A DNA stretch of 64,000 nt from Pedobacter jejuensis (GCF_003725795.1 NZ_RBEE01000006.1:1-64000), one strand, 5' to 3'; numbered from the stretch's first letter, positions 27,960-38,448 are shown. Made by a program: numbers and translations. Notes: generated by a model not told the origin, from the letters alone.

Positions 27960-28816
27960 GCAAAATCAAAAACAGAAATGCCAGGTATATAAAAGAAATT
28001 TTCTTAATAATCGCTGGTGTTACTTCTGCTTGTTTCGGTTTAAAGAGTTTTTTAATGCCAAGCCATTTTATTGATGGAGGTGTTACAGGAATTTCCTTAT
28101 TGTTAAGTACTTTAACCGGGTGGAATTTATCTTACCTAATCGTAATTATTAATATTCCATTTATTTTTTTAGGTTATAAACAAATTGGAAAAGGCTTTGC
28201 TTTTAAAACCACTATAGCCATTACAGCCCTTTCAATCGCTTTAATTGTATTACCATTTCAACCAATAACACACGATAAATTACTAATCGCATTTTTTGGC
28301 GGATTGTTTCTTGGTGGCGGCATCGGGCTTGCCATGCGGGGAGGCTGCGTGATTGACGGAACTGAAGTATTAGCACTTTACATCAGTAAAAATAGCATTC
28401 TAACAGTAGGAAATATTATACTTATTTTAAACATCATAATTTTTGCTTTTGCCGCCTATTTTTTAAATATCGAAACAGCTTTATATGCAATTTTAACATA
28501 TTTATCGGCCTCCAGCACAATCGATTTTATAGTAAATGGTATCGAGCAATATACAGGTGTAACCATAATATCCGAACATCAGGAAGCCATTAAAGCTTAC
28601 ATAATTACCGATATGAAACGTGGTGTAACCATTTATAAGGGTGAAGGCGGTTATGGTGATAAAAAAGACATAGATATAGTATTTACGGTTGTTACCAAAC
28701 TGGAAATGAGTAAATTACAAACAGCAATAAGACAAATTGATGCCGATGCGTTTATAATACAACAGCAAATTGCCGATATTAAAGGTGGTGTTGTTAAACG
28801 ACATGCATTACATTAA
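27956..28816 (+). CDS. YitT family membrane protein (DUF161 plus DUF2179)
   Basis: 286 aa with five or six membrane segments in two DUF161 (YitT membrane) repeats, beginning IAGVTSACFGLKSFLMPSHFIDGGVTGISLLLS, and a soluble C-terminal DUF2179 domain (about 220-280, TDMKRGVTIYKGEGGYGDK). Function unknown; B. subtilis YitT-type proteins are inner-membrane proteins without a settled substrate. It follows truB with a 4-base overlap and shares its transcript. Confidence 0.9.
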   Translation: MSKIKNRNARYIKEIFLIIAGVTSACFGLKSFLMPSHFIDGGVTGISLLLSTLTGWNLSYLIVIINIPFIFLGYKQIGKGFAFKTTIAITALSIALIVLPFQPITHDKLLIAFFGGLFLGGGIGLAMRGGCVIDGTEVLALYISKNSILTVGNIILILNIIIFAFAAYFLNIETALYAILTYLSASSTIDFIVNGIEQYTGVTIISEHQEAIKAYIITDMKRGVTIYKGEGGYGDKKDIDIVFTVVTKLEMSKLQTAIRQIDADAFIIQQQIADIKGGVVKRHALH

Positions 28817-28999
28817 TAAATAATTTATACAATCAAGGCATGCCCCCAAGCTACGCAAGGGGTCGGGCTGTACGCTAAATCCCCGATGAAACCTGTGAAA
28901 CATGCAAGCATGCCGCAAAACAATAAACAACAATGCTTAAATCGGGGATACCGCTTCCATCCCTCATACAAACCCAAATTTCATTAAAAAATATTACCA
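28817..28999. repeat. short intergenic inverted-repeat element
   Basis: 183 bp containing ATCCCCGAT (28879-28887) inverted as ATCGGGGAT (28941-28949) around a CATGC-AA-GCATG hairpin (28901-28912). GC content is higher than in the flanks and there is no ORF. Looks like a decayed repeat of the kind common between Bacteroidota genes. Confidence 0.4.
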
Positions 29000-30001
29000 T
29001 TGAATATATACCATAACCTTAGCGATTTTAATAAATTAAACAATGCCATTGTAACTATCGGTACTTTTGATGGTGTACATTTTGGTCATCAAAAAATTAT
29101 AAAACAACTGGTAGAAAAAGCGAAAGCTGATGGAGGTGAAAGTGTTATTTTAACATTTTTCCCACACCCAAGGATGATTATCGACCCCGAAAATCAAGAC
29201 TTGAAAATGATTAGTACCATAAATGAAAAGGCCGAAATTTTAAAAACCCTAGGCGTAGATCATTTAATTATTACACCTTTTACCAGAGATTTTTCAAATC
29301 AACTGCCTGAAGATTACATTAGAAATATTTTGGTTAATACCATCGGCACAAAACATATCATTATTGGTTACGATCATCGTTTTGGGAAAGATCGTTTAGG
29401 GGATTTAAGCGATTTAAAAGCTGCAGGATCACACTTTGGTTTTACGGTAGAAGAAATTATGGAACAGGATATTCACGATGTTGCGGTAAGCTCATCAAAA
29501 ATTCGCCAGGCACTTTTGGCTGGTGATGTTAGTTTAGCAGCTGATTATTTAGGTTACCCATTTTCTATTTTCGGTAGAGTTATTAAAGGTGATAAAATTG
29601 GAAGAACGATAGGTTTTCCAACTGCTAATATTTTTGTAGAGGAAACCTATAAACTGATTCCAGGCGATGGAATTTATGCTGTTACTGTAACAATGAATTT
29701 CGAATCTGAGGAAAAAAATTCAGATTTAGAAAATAGTGCTTCATCTATTAAAAATACTTCGTCAACATTTAAAGGTATGGCTTATATTGGCCAGCGACCT
29801 ACAATAAACGGTATGACCAGAAATATTGAGGTTAATATTTTTGATTTTAATCAGGAAATTTATGGTCAGGATATTAAGATGAACTTTTTGAAGTTTCTTC
29901 GTCATGATGTAAAATTTACCGGTTTGGATGCGTTGAAACTACAACTGCAGAAAGACAAAAATAATACGCTTGGCTACTTCAAATCGTTTGAATCAGAGTA
30001 A
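29000..30001 (+). CDS. ribF: bifunctional riboflavin kinase / FAD synthetase RibF
   Basis: Makes FMN and FAD from riboflavin. 333 aa; TTG start giving MNIYHNLSDFNKLNNAIVTIGTFDGVHFGHQKII. The N-terminal FMN adenylyltransferase domain carries GTFDGVHFGH (the HxGH nucleotide motif), and the C-terminal flavokinase domain (from about 180) carries KGDKIGRTIGFPTAN and GMAYIGQRPT. A 20-residue Glu/Asn/Ser-rich loop near 235-255 (SEEKNSDLENSASS) is longer than usual and probably a surface insertion. It has its own spacer from yitT. Confidence 0.93.
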   Translation: MNIYHNLSDFNKLNNAIVTIGTFDGVHFGHQKIIKQLVEKAKADGGESVILTFFPHPRMIIDPENQDLKMISTINEKAEILKTLGVDHLIITPFTRDFSNQLPEDYIRNILVNTIGTKHIIIGYDHRFGKDRLGDLSDLKAAGSHFGFTVEEIMEQDIHDVAVSSSKIRQALLAGDVSLAADYLGYPFSIFGRVIKGDKIGRTIGFPTANIFVEETYKLIPGDGIYAVTVTMNFESEEKNSDLENSASSIKNTSSTFKGMAYIGQRPTINGMTRNIEVNIFDFNQEIYGQDIKMNFLKFLRHDVKFTGLDALKLQLQKDKNNTLGYFKSFESE

Positions 30002-30167
30002 ATCCTTTTTAGATAATATTGTTGCAAAATGATTTAAGATAAAACCTGTTTTTAAATTTGGTGTGATAAATTTGCTTAAATCTAAAAATATCCAGTCTGG
30101 TAAAATTTAAGTACTATTTATTGAGGTGTAACGAATCTATCTCAAAAAAAAATCTATAGCTCAACTA

Positions 30168-30175
30168 TAGTTTTG
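30168..30175 (+). promoter_or_regulatory. -7 promoter box before the antiporter gene
   Basis: TAGTTTTG matches TAnnTTTG 33 bases before the ATG. The -33 TTG is not at a normal distance. Confidence 0.3.
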
Positions 30176-30207
30176 TATATTAATACCTCAGCACCAAATT
30201 TTACTAC

Positions 30208-32331
30208 ATGCACCTACCCGATTTAATAGCCGATTTAGGGTTAATCCTAGCCTCAGCAGGAATAACCACGCTCATATTCAAAAAAATTAAACAGCCACTT
30301 GTATTAGGTTATATTTTGGCTGGCTTGCTGGTTGGCTCTCATTTAAGCTTTTTCCCATCAGTTACTGATACCAAAAGCATTAACATTTGGGGTGAGATTG
30401 GCGTTATCTTTCTTCTTTTTAGTTTAGGATTAGAATTTAGTTTCAAAAAGCTAGTTAAAGTTGGTGGTTCAGCATCCATCACAGCTATCGTTAAGGTATT
30501 ATTCATAATCTTGGCAGGCTATTTAGCTGGTAAAGCGATGGGCTGGAAAGATATGGACAGCCTTTTTTTCGGTGGAATTCTATCCATATCATCAACAATG
30601 ATTGCCATTAAAGCTTTCGAAGAACTTGGGTTAAAGCATAAAAAATTTGCAGGCTTGGTTTTTGGAGTTTTAATCGTTGAAGATTTAGTAGCTATTTTAC
30701 TATTGGTATTATTTTCAACGTTAGCGGTAAGTCAGCAATCTGCCGGAACCGAAATGCTTTTTTCTATTTTAAAGCTTGCATTTTTCCTGGTATTATGGTT
30801 TCTAGGTGGAATATTTCTTATCCCATCATTTTTAAAAGCAACTAAAAAGCTAATGAACGATGAAACCATGTTAGTAGTTTCATTAGGATTATGTCTAGTT
30901 ATGGTTCTACTGGCCGACAAAGTGGGCTTCTCTCCTGCCCTTGGTGCATTTATCATGGGTTCTATCTTGGCAGAAACTACACAAGCAGAAAGGATAGAAC
31001 ATTTAACCAAATCTGTAAAAGACTTATTCGCAGCAGTATTTTTTGTTTCCGTTGGGATGCTTATCGACCCGGCAATGTTGGTTAAATACGCGGTTCCGAT
31101 ATTGGTATCAACAGCAGTAATTATCTTCGGCAAAATTCTTTTTACCATTTTAGGTGCTTTATTATCGGGTCAGCCGTTAAAAACTTCCGTTCAATCTGGT
31201 ATGAGTTTGGCACAAATTGGGGAGTTTTCATTCATCATCGCTTCATTGGGCTTAACATTAAAAGTAACCAGCGATTTTCTTTACCCAATTGCGGTTGCTG
31301 CTGCCGCCATAACAACCTTTACTTCGCCTTATCTTATCAAACTTTCTGAACCATTCTACGAATTTCTAAAACGTGTTTTACCACAAAAATGGCTTGATGG
31401 AATAGACAGATATAGCTCTAGTACAGAAGGAATTACCAAGTTAAGCGACTGGAAGATATTGCTTCGTTCCTACATATTCAATACCATAATTCACTCTGTT
31501 ATTATCATTGCAATAATTTTTCTTACGTATCGCTACATCCAGCCTTTTATTGTTAAGAACATTGCCAATAGTTTAACATCAATTATTATTAGCATTGTGG
31601 TCTCTTTTGTCTTAATGGCTCCCTTTTTATGGGCGTTATCCATTCGAAGAATCCAACGAACTGCATATTCTCACCTTTGGCTAAATAAAAAATACACCCG
31701 CGGACCATTAATTGCGATAGAATTTTTCAGAATTGCATTAGGAATATTTTTCGTTGGATTTTTAATGTACGAGTTTTTTGATACGTGGACGGCAGCAGTA
31801 ATAGCCTTAGTATTAATTATTTTGGGGATGGTAATCTTCTCTCGACGATTGCAATCATTTTATGATAAACTCGAAAAGCGTTTTATGTTGAATTTAAATG
31901 CTCGTGAAAATCAAAAACCTGATATTTTACCTTGGGATACACACCTGGCAGAACTAATGGTATCGCCAGAATCGGAAGTTGTGGGCAAAACCTTATCTGA
32001 ACTAATGATTCGTGAAAAATATGGTGTTAATATTGCAATGATAGAACGCGGCAGAAATGCGATACCAACTCCAGGCAGAGAAGAGCGGTTGTATCCTAAC
32101 GATAAATTGCTGTTAATTGGCGCTGATGACCAACTAGCCGCTGTAAAAGCCATTTTAGAGGTAGATTTACCAGAAACTGAACAAGAGAAAAGTTTCCCGG
32201 ATAAAGAAATGTCTTTGCAAAAAGTTGTAGTTCATTCAGAATCGCCGGTTTATGGCTTGAGCATCAGAAATGCAGGGTATTCGCGAAAAAGCACAAGCTT
32301 TAATTGTTGGAATAGAACGCGGTGCAGATAG
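30208..32331 (+). CDS. monovalent cation:proton antiporter (CPA2/KefB-like), frameshifted near its end
   Basis: An inner-membrane exchanger of the CPA2 (Kef/Na+-H+ exchanger) family. About twelve membrane segments cover residues 1-390 (GVIFLLFSLGLEFS, LGAFIMGSILAETTQAERIE and FFVSVGMLIDP are family motifs), followed by further membrane segments and a C-terminal RCK_C (TrkA-C) regulatory domain. The open frame ends at 32331 after RNAGYSRKSTSFNCWNRT, which is not family sequence. One extra G in GGG at 32275-32277 explains it: without it the frame continues as GIREKAQALIVGIERGADRI to 32422. This is either a recent mutation leaving a truncated RCK_C domain or a base-calling error. Confidence 0.87.
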   Translation: MHLPDLIADLGLILASAGITTLIFKKIKQPLVLGYILAGLLVGSHLSFFPSVTDTKSINIWGEIGVIFLLFSLGLEFSFKKLVKVGGSASITAIVKVLFIILAGYLAGKAMGWKDMDSLFFGGILSISSTMIAIKAFEELGLKHKKFAGLVFGVLIVEDLVAILLLVLFSTLAVSQQSAGTEMLFSILKLAFFLVLWFLGGIFLIPSFLKATKKLMNDETMLVVSLGLCLVMVLLADKVGFSPALGAFIMGSILAETTQAERIEHLTKSVKDLFAAVFFVSVGMLIDPAMLVKYAVPILVSTAVIIFGKILFTILGALLSGQPLKTSVQSGMSLAQIGEFSFIIASLGLTLKVTSDFLYPIAVAAAAITTFTSPYLIKLSEPFYEFLKRVLPQKWLDGIDRYSSSTEGITKLSDWKILLRSYIFNTIIHSVIIIAIIFLTYRYIQPFIVKNIANSLTSIIISIVVSFVLMAPFLWALSIRRIQRTAYSHLWLNKKYTRGPLIAIEFFRIALGIFFVGFLMYEFFDTWTAAVIALVLIILGMVIFSRRLQSFYDKLEKRFMLNLNARENQKPDILPWDTHLAELMVSPESEVVGKTLSELMIREKYGVNIAMIERGRNAIPTPGREERLYPNDKLLLIGADDQLAAVKAILEVDLPETEQEKSFPDKEMSLQKVVVHSESPVYGLSIRNAGYSRKSTSFNCWNRTRCR

Positions 32332-32422
32332 AATTTTAAATCCATCATCTGATTTTGTTTTTGATAGTGGAGATGTAATCTGGATTGTAGGAAATAATAA
32401 AAAAATCAAAGAAGTTATTTAA
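32275..32422 (+). pseudogene. out-of-frame 3' remainder of the antiporter gene (RCK_C domain)
   Basis: In the +1 frame relative to the antiporter gene this stretch encodes GIREKAQALIVGIERG... FDSGDVIWIVGNNKKIKEVI and stops at TAA (32420-32422), the normal end of the TrkA-C domain in this family. It is separated from the main frame only by one base. Confidence 0.8.
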
Positions 32423-32569
32423 TATACGAGGTTGGACGTCTGAAGTTGAAAAGATTTATTTAATCACTTTCGTCCGATTTTTAAACTTAATATTTTACTG
32501 TTTTATCACCGTATTGCTTTTACGGCACGTCTTGCTTAATTTATTTCAGCATCTTGCCTGCAAATAAGA

Positions 32570-32588
32570 CCCTGAAATAAATTCAGGG
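32570..32588. repeat. REP-like palindrome
   Basis: CCCTGAA-ATAAA-TTCAGGG is a perfect 7-bp palindrome around a 5-base loop, followed by GTGACGC. It resembles the TTCTGAA...TTCAGAA hairpins at 20340 and 20528 in the window. The remaining intergenic DNA (32423-32717, about 295 bp) shows nothing else except a TATCTTCG box at 32695-32702 that may be the promoter of the next gene. Confidence 0.6.
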
Positions 32589-32717
32589 TGACGCAAACTA
32601 AAAAAAAGTAGCTTATAAATAATGAGAAGGAAAATAATCGAAGGTTAATAAATTCGCACTAATACTTGATACCAACATCTTGATACTAATTTTATATCTT
32701 CGTGTACAAGCCTAACT

Positions 32718-33752
32718 ATGAAAGTTGACAGAGAAAAGAGTGAGTTTTTAGATGATATGATTGAGCAATGGCAAAGCGAAGGCTTAATCAATGAAGAAAC
32801 TGGAAATAAACTCAGGAAAAGTTATGTAGCTAAAAATTTCGATTGGCTTCGTTTGGCTCAATATGCTTTCTGGGTTGCTTTAGCATGTGGTTTCATCGCA
32901 TTGGGTTCGCTTCTGATTGATAATACCATCCTAAATTATTTAAAAAGAGTTTACAACACACCGAATATTGTTATTGCTATTATTTCTGGAGGATTAGCGG
33001 GCTGGTTATACATATTAGGATTTCGAAGGAAAAAGAAGCTTTCCCATTTAAAATTTAGCAACGAGGCAATCGTATTTTCTGCAATTCTGCTTACTGCAAA
33101 TGCTGTTGCTTATTTTGGGAAATCAATTGATAATGGTTCCGGAAATTTCACCATTTTAATCTTAATTTCAGTTTTTATTTATGGTACTCTGGGTTATGTT
33201 TTTAATTCAAGGTTAATCTGGATTTTCGCTTTAATATCGTTGGGTGCCTGGTTCGGAACAGAAACTGGTTACTTAAGTCGCTGGAACTACTATTTCCTAG
33301 GGATGAATTATCCATTACGTTTTGTGATATTTGGCGCAGCATTAACTGCAGCTTCTTTCATCATGAAAGTTTTACCTAAAACCCAGCACTTCTTTCAAGT
33401 AACTTATATTGCAGGAATGGTTTATTTATTCGTGTCGCTTTGGGCATTATCCGTTTTTGGCAACTTTGCAAGTTTAGAAGAATGGTACACGGTTAGGCAG
33501 CTGAGTCTATTTTATTGGGCATTAATATCAGCCGCGGTTTGCGTAGCAAGTACGTTATTTGGTTTAAAATACAACGATGACGTTGCCCGAGAATTCGGAA
33601 TAACTTTTCTATTTCTTAACCTCTACACACGGTATTTTGAATACTTTTGGGATAGCTGGCATAAAGCTCTATTCTTTTCCGTTTTAGCAGCATCTTTTTG
33701 GTTAATTGGCAGGAAAGCAGAAAAAATCTGGAACGTAGAATTTCTAAAATAA
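32718..33752 (+). CDS. DUF2157-like multi-pass membrane protein
   Basis: 344 aa. A short soluble N-terminus (FLDDMIEQWQSEGLINEETGNKLRKSY), typical of DUF2157 proteins, precedes about nine hydrophobic segments from residue 50 to 330. Function unknown. Its last nine bases overlap the end of the convergent LysE gene. Assignment to DUF2157 rests on the 'W..EGLI.EET' opening and topology only. Confidence 0.65.
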   Translation: MKVDREKSEFLDDMIEQWQSEGLINEETGNKLRKSYVAKNFDWLRLAQYAFWVALACGFIALGSLLIDNTILNYLKRVYNTPNIVIAIISGGLAGWLYILGFRRKKKLSHLKFSNEAIVFSAILLTANAVAYFGKSIDNGSGNFTILILISVFIYGTLGYVFNSRLIWIFALISLGAWFGTETGYLSRWNYYFLGMNYPLRFVIFGAALTAASFIMKVLPKTQHFFQVTYIAGMVYLFVSLWALSVFGNFASLEEWYTVRQLSLFYWALISAAVCVASTLFGLKYNDDVAREFGITFLFLNLYTRYFEYFWDSWHKALFFSVLAASFWLIGRKAEKIWNVEFLK

Positions 33753-34397
33753 GATAATCGATTGCTTCACAATTAAGTAAGCAGCTAAAGCAAATAAAAA
33801 TATCGCGATAGCTTTGTTAATTATTAGACTACTTAGCGCAAATTTCTCTTGAATAAAAGTTGCGAAATGTGCGTATAAATATAATGCTCCGGCAGATCCA
33901 AAGCCCGAACCAACGCTAAAAATTATCAACGATAAATAATCAGTTTTTATCCATTCGTGTAAAATAACATAGTTGCCAAAAAACAGCCAAAATGGAATTT
34001 GAACAGGATTTAAAACGCCCAGTATTAATCCATATAAAACACTTCCACTTCGCTTATCATCTTTTTTCGCAGTTGTTTTGGGCACTTTTTTTCTATTTTT
34101 CCAGGTTATGGTACCCATTACAATAAACATCAGTATCATAAAACCCTCTACCAATGTTCCTAATCTTACTTCACTTACGGCAGAGTTTGGGTTAATGTCG
34201 CTCATTGCCCAGCGGGCAAAACGCATCATACCAAATGTGAAACAAATTTCTACACAAGAAAATGACAAGATAAAATACCAAACCTGGCGCATGCCTTTAT
34301 TTACGGCAAGTTGTGCTACAGTTAAATTAATATTCCCTGGTGGAATATAGCCCATAGCATTAACAATAATGCCTAAGAAGAACGTTATAAAAAACAT
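33744..34397 (-). CDS. LysE family transporter
   Basis: 217 aa with six predicted membrane segments; the N-terminal FFLGIIVNAMGYIPPGNINLTVAQLAVNKG matches the LysE/RhtB start (family form P GP). Probably an inner-membrane exporter of amino acids or related small molecules; substrate unknown. It follows uvrA on the minus strand, eight bases after it, so the two may be cotranscribed, although the functions are not related. Confidence 0.8.
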   Translation of the reverse strand: MFFITFFLGIIVNAMGYIPPGNINLTVAQLAVNKGMRQVWYFILSFSCVEICFTFGMMRFARWAMSDINPNSAVSEVRLGTLVEGFMILMFIVMGTITWKNRKKVPKTTAKKDDKRSGSVLYGLILGVLNPVQIPFWLFFGNYVILHEWIKTDYLSLIIFSVGSGFGSAGALYLYAHFATFIQEKFALSSLIINKAIAIFLFALAAYLIVKQSIILF

Positions 34398-34405
34398 CGT
34401 TAAAA

Positions 34406-37219
34406 TTATGGATTAAAATTTAAATGCGATGCTAAATATTTTCCGGTGTAGGAATTTTTTGCTTTTACCAAATCTTCTGGCACACCTTCAAAAACCAATT
34501 TACCACCACCATCTCCGCCTTCTGGGCCAATATCAATCACCCAATCGGCACATTTTATCATATCCATATTATGCTCGATAACTAAAATGGTATTGCCCTG
34601 TTCGATTAATGTATTCAGTGCTTTTAATAGTTTTTTAATATCGTGAAAGTGTAAACCGGTAGTAGGTTCATCAAATATGAATAAGGTTTTATTTGCATTG
34701 TTACCCTTAATTAAAAACGATGCAAGTTTAATTCTTTGCGCTTCTCCGCCTGATAACGTATTCGATGATTGACCCAAATGGACATAACCTAAGCCAACAT
34801 CTACCAACGGGTTTAATTTATTAAGGATTTTTTGCTCATCCTTGAAAAAATCGACAGCCTCGTCAATCGTCATTTCCAAAATTTCGGATACGTTTTTTTC
34901 TTTGTAGGTAATATCCAAAACCTGCTGTTTAAATCGTTTACCGCTACAGGCTTCGCAAGGCAGATAAATATCGGCCATAAACTGCATCTCTATTTTAACT
35001 TCACCTTCACCCTGACAAACATCACAGCGGCCACCTTCTACGTTAAAAGAAAAGGCTGCAGGTTTTAAGCCAGCAGCTTTGGCAGCTGCCAAGCCCGAGA
35101 ATAAGGCACGGATATCATCCCATGCTTTTACATAAGTTACCGGATTAGAGCGGCTTGAACGACCTATGGGATTCTGATCGACCATTTCAACCTGGCTGAT
35201 TAAATCTGTATTGCCAAAAATTCCGTCGTAACTACCCGTTTGTTCTCCAGCATAATTTCCGATTGCTTTCTGCAAAGCCGGATATAGAATCTTCTTCACT
35301 AAACTGGTTTTTCCTGAGCCTGAAACACCACTTACAGCTGTAAAAACACCGAGAGGAAATTTTACATCGATATTTTGAAGGTTGTTTTCTCTTGCACCCT
35401 TAATTAAAATATGGTCTTTCCACTTGCGCCTTTTTTCAGGAATGGCAATTTTCTCCAATCCCGCCAAATACCTACCGGTTAAGCTTTTTGTATCTTTTAA
35501 AATCTCTTCGTAATCACCACTAAACACTAAGTTTCCACCGTGGGTTCCAGCTTCTGGTCCGATATCAATAATATAATCGGCAGCTCGCATCATTTCCTCT
35601 TCATGCTCTACAACGATTACCGTATTACCAACGTTACGAAGGGAAATTAAAACTTCAATCAGTTTATTGGTATCTCGTGGATGTAAACCTATACTTGGTT
35701 CATCTAAAACATAAATAGATCCAACCAAACTACTCCCTAACGATGTGGCTAGGTTAATTCTTTGCGATTCTCCACCAGATAATGTATTTGATAAACGATT
35801 TAAAGTAAGATACCCCAAACCAACATTATTTAAATAAAGGAAGCGATTATCAATTTCTGCCAATAAACGTTTTGCAATCTTCGCATCATTTGCATTAAGT
35901 TTCAACTCATTAAAAAATACCAAGGCTTTCGATAATGGCATTAATACCACATCAATGATAGATTTTTCGGCAATTTTTACATAAGATGCATCTTTACGTA
36001 ACCGAGAGCCTTTACAATCCGGACATATGGTTTTTCCGCGATAGCGAGATAGCATTACGCGGTATTGAATTTTATACGTTTGCTCTTCTAACTCTTTAAA
36101 AAAAGCATTTAAACCTGCGAAGTGCTTGTTACCGCTCCACAATAATTGTTGTTCTTTTTCTGTTAATCCGCTGTATGAGCGATGTATCGGGAAATCAAAT
36201 TTTGGTGCCGCTTTAATAAAATTTTGCAACCAAACATTCATTTTTTCTCCCCGCCATGGCGCAATTGCATTATCGTAAACACTTTTGTTTTTATCCGGAA
36301 TAACCAAATCTTCATCAATACCAATTACATTTCCGTAGCCTTCGCAGCGCTTGCATGCACCATAAGGATTGTTAAATGAGAAAAAATTTGGGGTGGGTTC
36401 TTCAAACCGCATTCCATCAAGTTCAAACCTATCTGTAAAATGCTTGGTTTTACCTTCCGCCTCCACATAACTATCGCCCTTTCCTTCAAAAAATGCGGTT
36501 TGCACTGAATCTGCCAATCGGCTAAGGGTTTCTTCTTCGTTATCGGTTACAATCCTATCGATTAATATCTGAACGGTTTTATCGTCTGTTAATTCTGCAT
36601 CCTTGAAATCAGCATCATCCAAAACAGATTCTATTTTTTCAATTTTATTATCAATAAGAACCCTTAAAAATCCCTTTTGCAATAAAATGGCCAGTTCTTC
36701 TTTAATTGTGCGGTTGTTGTGTGGATATAAAGGACAAAAAATGGTAACCGTTGTATCTAAAGGTAAAGCACTAACATAATCTACCACAGTACTCACCGAA
36801 TCCTTTTTTACTTCTTTCCCCGAAATTGGGGAAATTGTTTTCCCAATACGGGAAAAAAGTAATTTCAAATAATCATAAATCTCTGTTGATGTACCCACCG
36901 TAGAGCGGGGATTGGATGTAATTACCTTCTGCTCGATGGCAATTGCAGGAGCGATACCTTTAATGTAATCTACATCAGGCTTATTCATTCGCCCCATAAA
37001 CTGGCGGGCATACGATGATAAACTTTCTACGTAACGACGCTGACCTTCAGCATACAAAGTATCGAAAGCTAGTGATGATTTGCCCGAACCCGACATACCG
37101 GTAATTACCACCAATTTATTTTTGGGAATAGCTACATCTATGTTCTTTAAATTATGTACGCGGGCTCCTTTTATAATTATATTTTTATGCGGATCTTTTT
37201 CGGCTTCTTTTTTGCTCAT
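34406..37219 (-). CDS. uvrA: excinuclease ABC subunit UvrA
   Basis: Damage-recognition subunit of nucleotide excision repair. 937 aa; two ABC ATPase halves with Walker [15 protein letters not shown] (about 43) and [14 protein letters not shown] (about 630), ABC signatures LSGGESQRI and LSGGEAQRI, Walker [14 protein letters not shown] and [13 protein letters not shown], and zinc CxxC pairs ([19 protein letters not shown] and CEACSGKRF). Cytoplasmic, works with UvrB and UvrC. A minus-strand TATTTTTG -7 box at 37279-37286 may be the promoter. Most Bacteroidota carry one or two uvrA paralogues; this is of usual length. Confidence 0.97.
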   Translation of the reverse strand: MSKKEAEKDPHKNIIIKGARVHNLKNIDVAIPKNKLVVITGMSGSGKSSLAFDTLYAEGQRRYVESLSSYARQFMGRMNKPDVDYIKGIAPAIAIEQKVITSNPRSTVGTSTEIYDYLKLLFSRIGKTISPISGKEVKKDSVSTVVDYVSALPLDTTVTIFCPLYPHNNRTIKEELAILLQKGFLRVLIDNKIEKIESVLDDADFKDAELTDDKTVQILIDRIVTDNEEETLSRLADSVQTAFFEGKGDSYVEAEGKTKHFTDRFELDGMRFEEPTPNFFSFNNPYGACKRCEGYGNVIGIDEDLVIPDKNKSVYDNAIAPWRGEKMNVWLQNFIKAAPKFDFPIHRSYSGLTEKEQQLLWSGNKHFAGLNAFFKELEEQTYKIQYRVMLSRYRGKTICPDCKGSRLRKDASYVKIAEKSIIDVVLMPLSKALVFFNELKLNANDAKIAKRLLAEIDNRFLYLNNVGLGYLTLNRLSNTLSGGESQRINLATSLGSSLVGSIYVLDEPSIGLHPRDTNKLIEVLISLRNVGNTVIVVEHEEEMMRAADYIIDIGPEAGTHGGNLVFSGDYEEILKDTKSLTGRYLAGLEKIAIPEKRRKWKDHILIKGARENNLQNIDVKFPLGVFTAVSGVSGSGKTSLVKKILYPALQKAIGNYAGEQTGSYDGIFGNTDLISQVEMVDQNPIGRSSRSNPVTYVKAWDDIRALFSGLAAAKAAGLKPAAFSFNVEGGRCDVCQGEGEVKIEMQFMADIYLPCEACSGKRFKQQVLDITYKEKNVSEILEMTIDEAVDFFKDEQKILNKLNPLVDVGLGYVHLGQSSNTLSGGEAQRIKLASFLIKGNNANKTLFIFDEPTTGLHFHDIKKLLKALNTLIEQGNTILVIEHNMDMIKCADWVIDIGPEGGDGGGKLVFEGVPEDLVKAKNSYTGKYLASHLNFNP

Positions 37220-37327
37220 GTATGGTAACAGATATGAATTACAACCCTAACAGATACTATCGGGTTTTAAATAATATACAAAAATAGGGTACTGAGATGG
37301 TTAATTTATTTTTTAACATTTTATTTT

Positions 37328-37358
37328 TTGTTTTTTGATAAAAAAAACACTTTCTTTG
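37328..37358 (+). promoter_or_regulatory. candidate promoter of the ECF sigma factor gene
   Basis: TTG (37328-37330), 20-base spacer, TTTCTTTG (37351-37358), one mismatch from TAnnTTTG. It implies a 120-base leader before the ATG. Confidence 0.35.
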
Positions 37359-37479
37359 AACATTAACGACCTCAAAACCAAACTAACACATTCAAAAAAC
37401 ATAGGAGAGCAGCTATAGAAATTAAACTTCTACAAATTAATTTTTAGCAAATAGTACGGGATTTAGTGTAGGTAAACCT

Positions 37480-38064
37480 ATGAATTTACAATCATACAAT
37501 GACCAGGACCTGGTAAAGTTATACGTTACCGGGAACGAGAATGGATTGCAGGAACTTTTACGAAGACATAAAAGCAAAATTTATACTTCTATCTACTTGT
37601 TGGTTAAAGACCAATACTTAGCAGAAGATATTTTTCAAGATACTTTTATAAAAGTAATAAACACACTGCGCTCTGGAAGATATAACGAGGAAGGAAAGTT
37701 CTTACCTTGGGTAATGCGTATTGCGCATAATTTAGTTATCGATTATTTCAGAAAGGAAAAAAGGACTCCAATTATTATGAGTTCTGATGGAATGGATGTG
37801 TTTAATATGCTACACTTTTATGATGAAAGTGCGGAAGAAAAAATGCTTCGCGACCAAACCCATAAAGATTTAAAAGCAATGATTCACCTTTTGCCAGATG
37901 AGCAAAAAGAAGTGCTTTTAATGCGTCATTATGCCGATTTGAGTTTCAAAGAAATAGCAGATTTAACTGATGTAAGCATCAATACAGCTTTAGGCAGAAT
38001 GCGTTATGCATTAAGCAATTTACGTAAGATGCTTAAAACAAAAGAGATGACCTACAAAGGGTAA
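37480..38064 (+). CDS. ECF-type RNA polymerase sigma factor
   Basis: 194 aa with sigma-70 region 2 (about 20-90; DQYLAEDIFQDTFIKVINTL and WVMRIAHNLVIDYFRKEKR) and region 4 (about 125-185; LPDEQKEVLLMRHYADLSFKEIADLTDVSINTALGRMRYAL, helix-turn-helix). There is no anti-sigma (FecR-like) gene beside it; the following small protein could be a partner but shows no anti-sigma motif. In Bacteroidota such RpoE-like factors are often constitutive housekeeping sigma factors. Regulon cannot be read. Confidence 0.92.
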   Translation: MNLQSYNDQDLVKLYVTGNENGLQELLRRHKSKIYTSIYLLVKDQYLAEDIFQDTFIKVINTLRSGRYNEEGKFLPWVMRIAHNLVIDYFRKEKRTPIIMSSDGMDVFNMLHFYDESAEEKMLRDQTHKDLKAMIHLLPDEQKEVLLMRHYADLSFKEIADLTDVSINTALGRMRYALSNLRKMLKTKEMTYKG

Positions 38065-38151
38065 CGTTTATTTTACATTAAAAAATTTAGGCTTTAAAAT
38101 AAAGCATACTAACTATCGTTAAGTTTATAAAACAATAACATTTAGTTGCTT

Positions 38152-38346
38152 ATGACAAAAACCTCTACATCAAAAACAAATGTAAATTTACCTACCCAAA
38201 ACATGTTTCAGTCAACAATTGATAATGAATCTGATGCGGAAATCGACTTATTTTACGAACAAATCAAAAGTAAGTTAGATGGATTAATTAAAAATCCTTC
38301 CGATGAATCTATAGGCAGAATCTTAGCCTACAGCAAAACGAAGTAA
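38152..38346 (+). CDS. small conserved hypothetical protein downstream of the sigma gene
   Basis: 64 aa from the ATG at 38152 (MTKTSTSKTNVNLPTQNMFQ), hydrophilic, acidic in the middle (NESDAEIDLFYEQIKSKLDG), no signal or membrane segment. It lies 87 bases after the sigma gene and ends just before a strong terminator, so the pair is likely one transcription unit. No family is recognised; a small regulator or adaptor acting with the sigma factor is only a guess from position. Confidence 0.6.
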   Translation: MTKTSTSKTNVNLPTQNMFQSTIDNESDAEIDLFYEQIKSKLDGLIKNPSDESIGRILAYSKTK

Positions 38347-38360
38347 TTTACACGAGCTAA

Positions 38361-38393
38361 AAAGCTGCCTCACAAAGTGAAGCAGCTTTTTTT
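38361..38393 (+). terminator. intrinsic terminator of the sigma-factor unit
   Basis: AAAGCTGCCTCAC (38361-38373) pairs with GTGAAGCAGCTTT (38377-38389), one mismatch, followed by a T-run to 38393. Confidence 0.85.
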
Positions 38394-38440
38394 ATGCCTT
38401 TCATTTACACTTTTATTACAAATTCTTCTTTCAAAAGCTA

Positions 38441-38448
38441 TACCTTTG
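38441..38448 (+). promoter_or_regulatory. -7 promoter box of the MFS gene
   Basis: TACCTTTG, perfect TAnnTTTG, 31 bases before the ATG at 38479. An ORF start upstream of this box would be inside the terminator, which supports the ATG chosen. Confidence 0.45.

Noticed and set aside
32275..32331. Programmed frameshift in the antiporter
   Set aside because: No slippery heptamer or downstream stem of the usual form was seen, and the out-of-frame remainder is plain family sequence; mutation or sequencing error is simpler.
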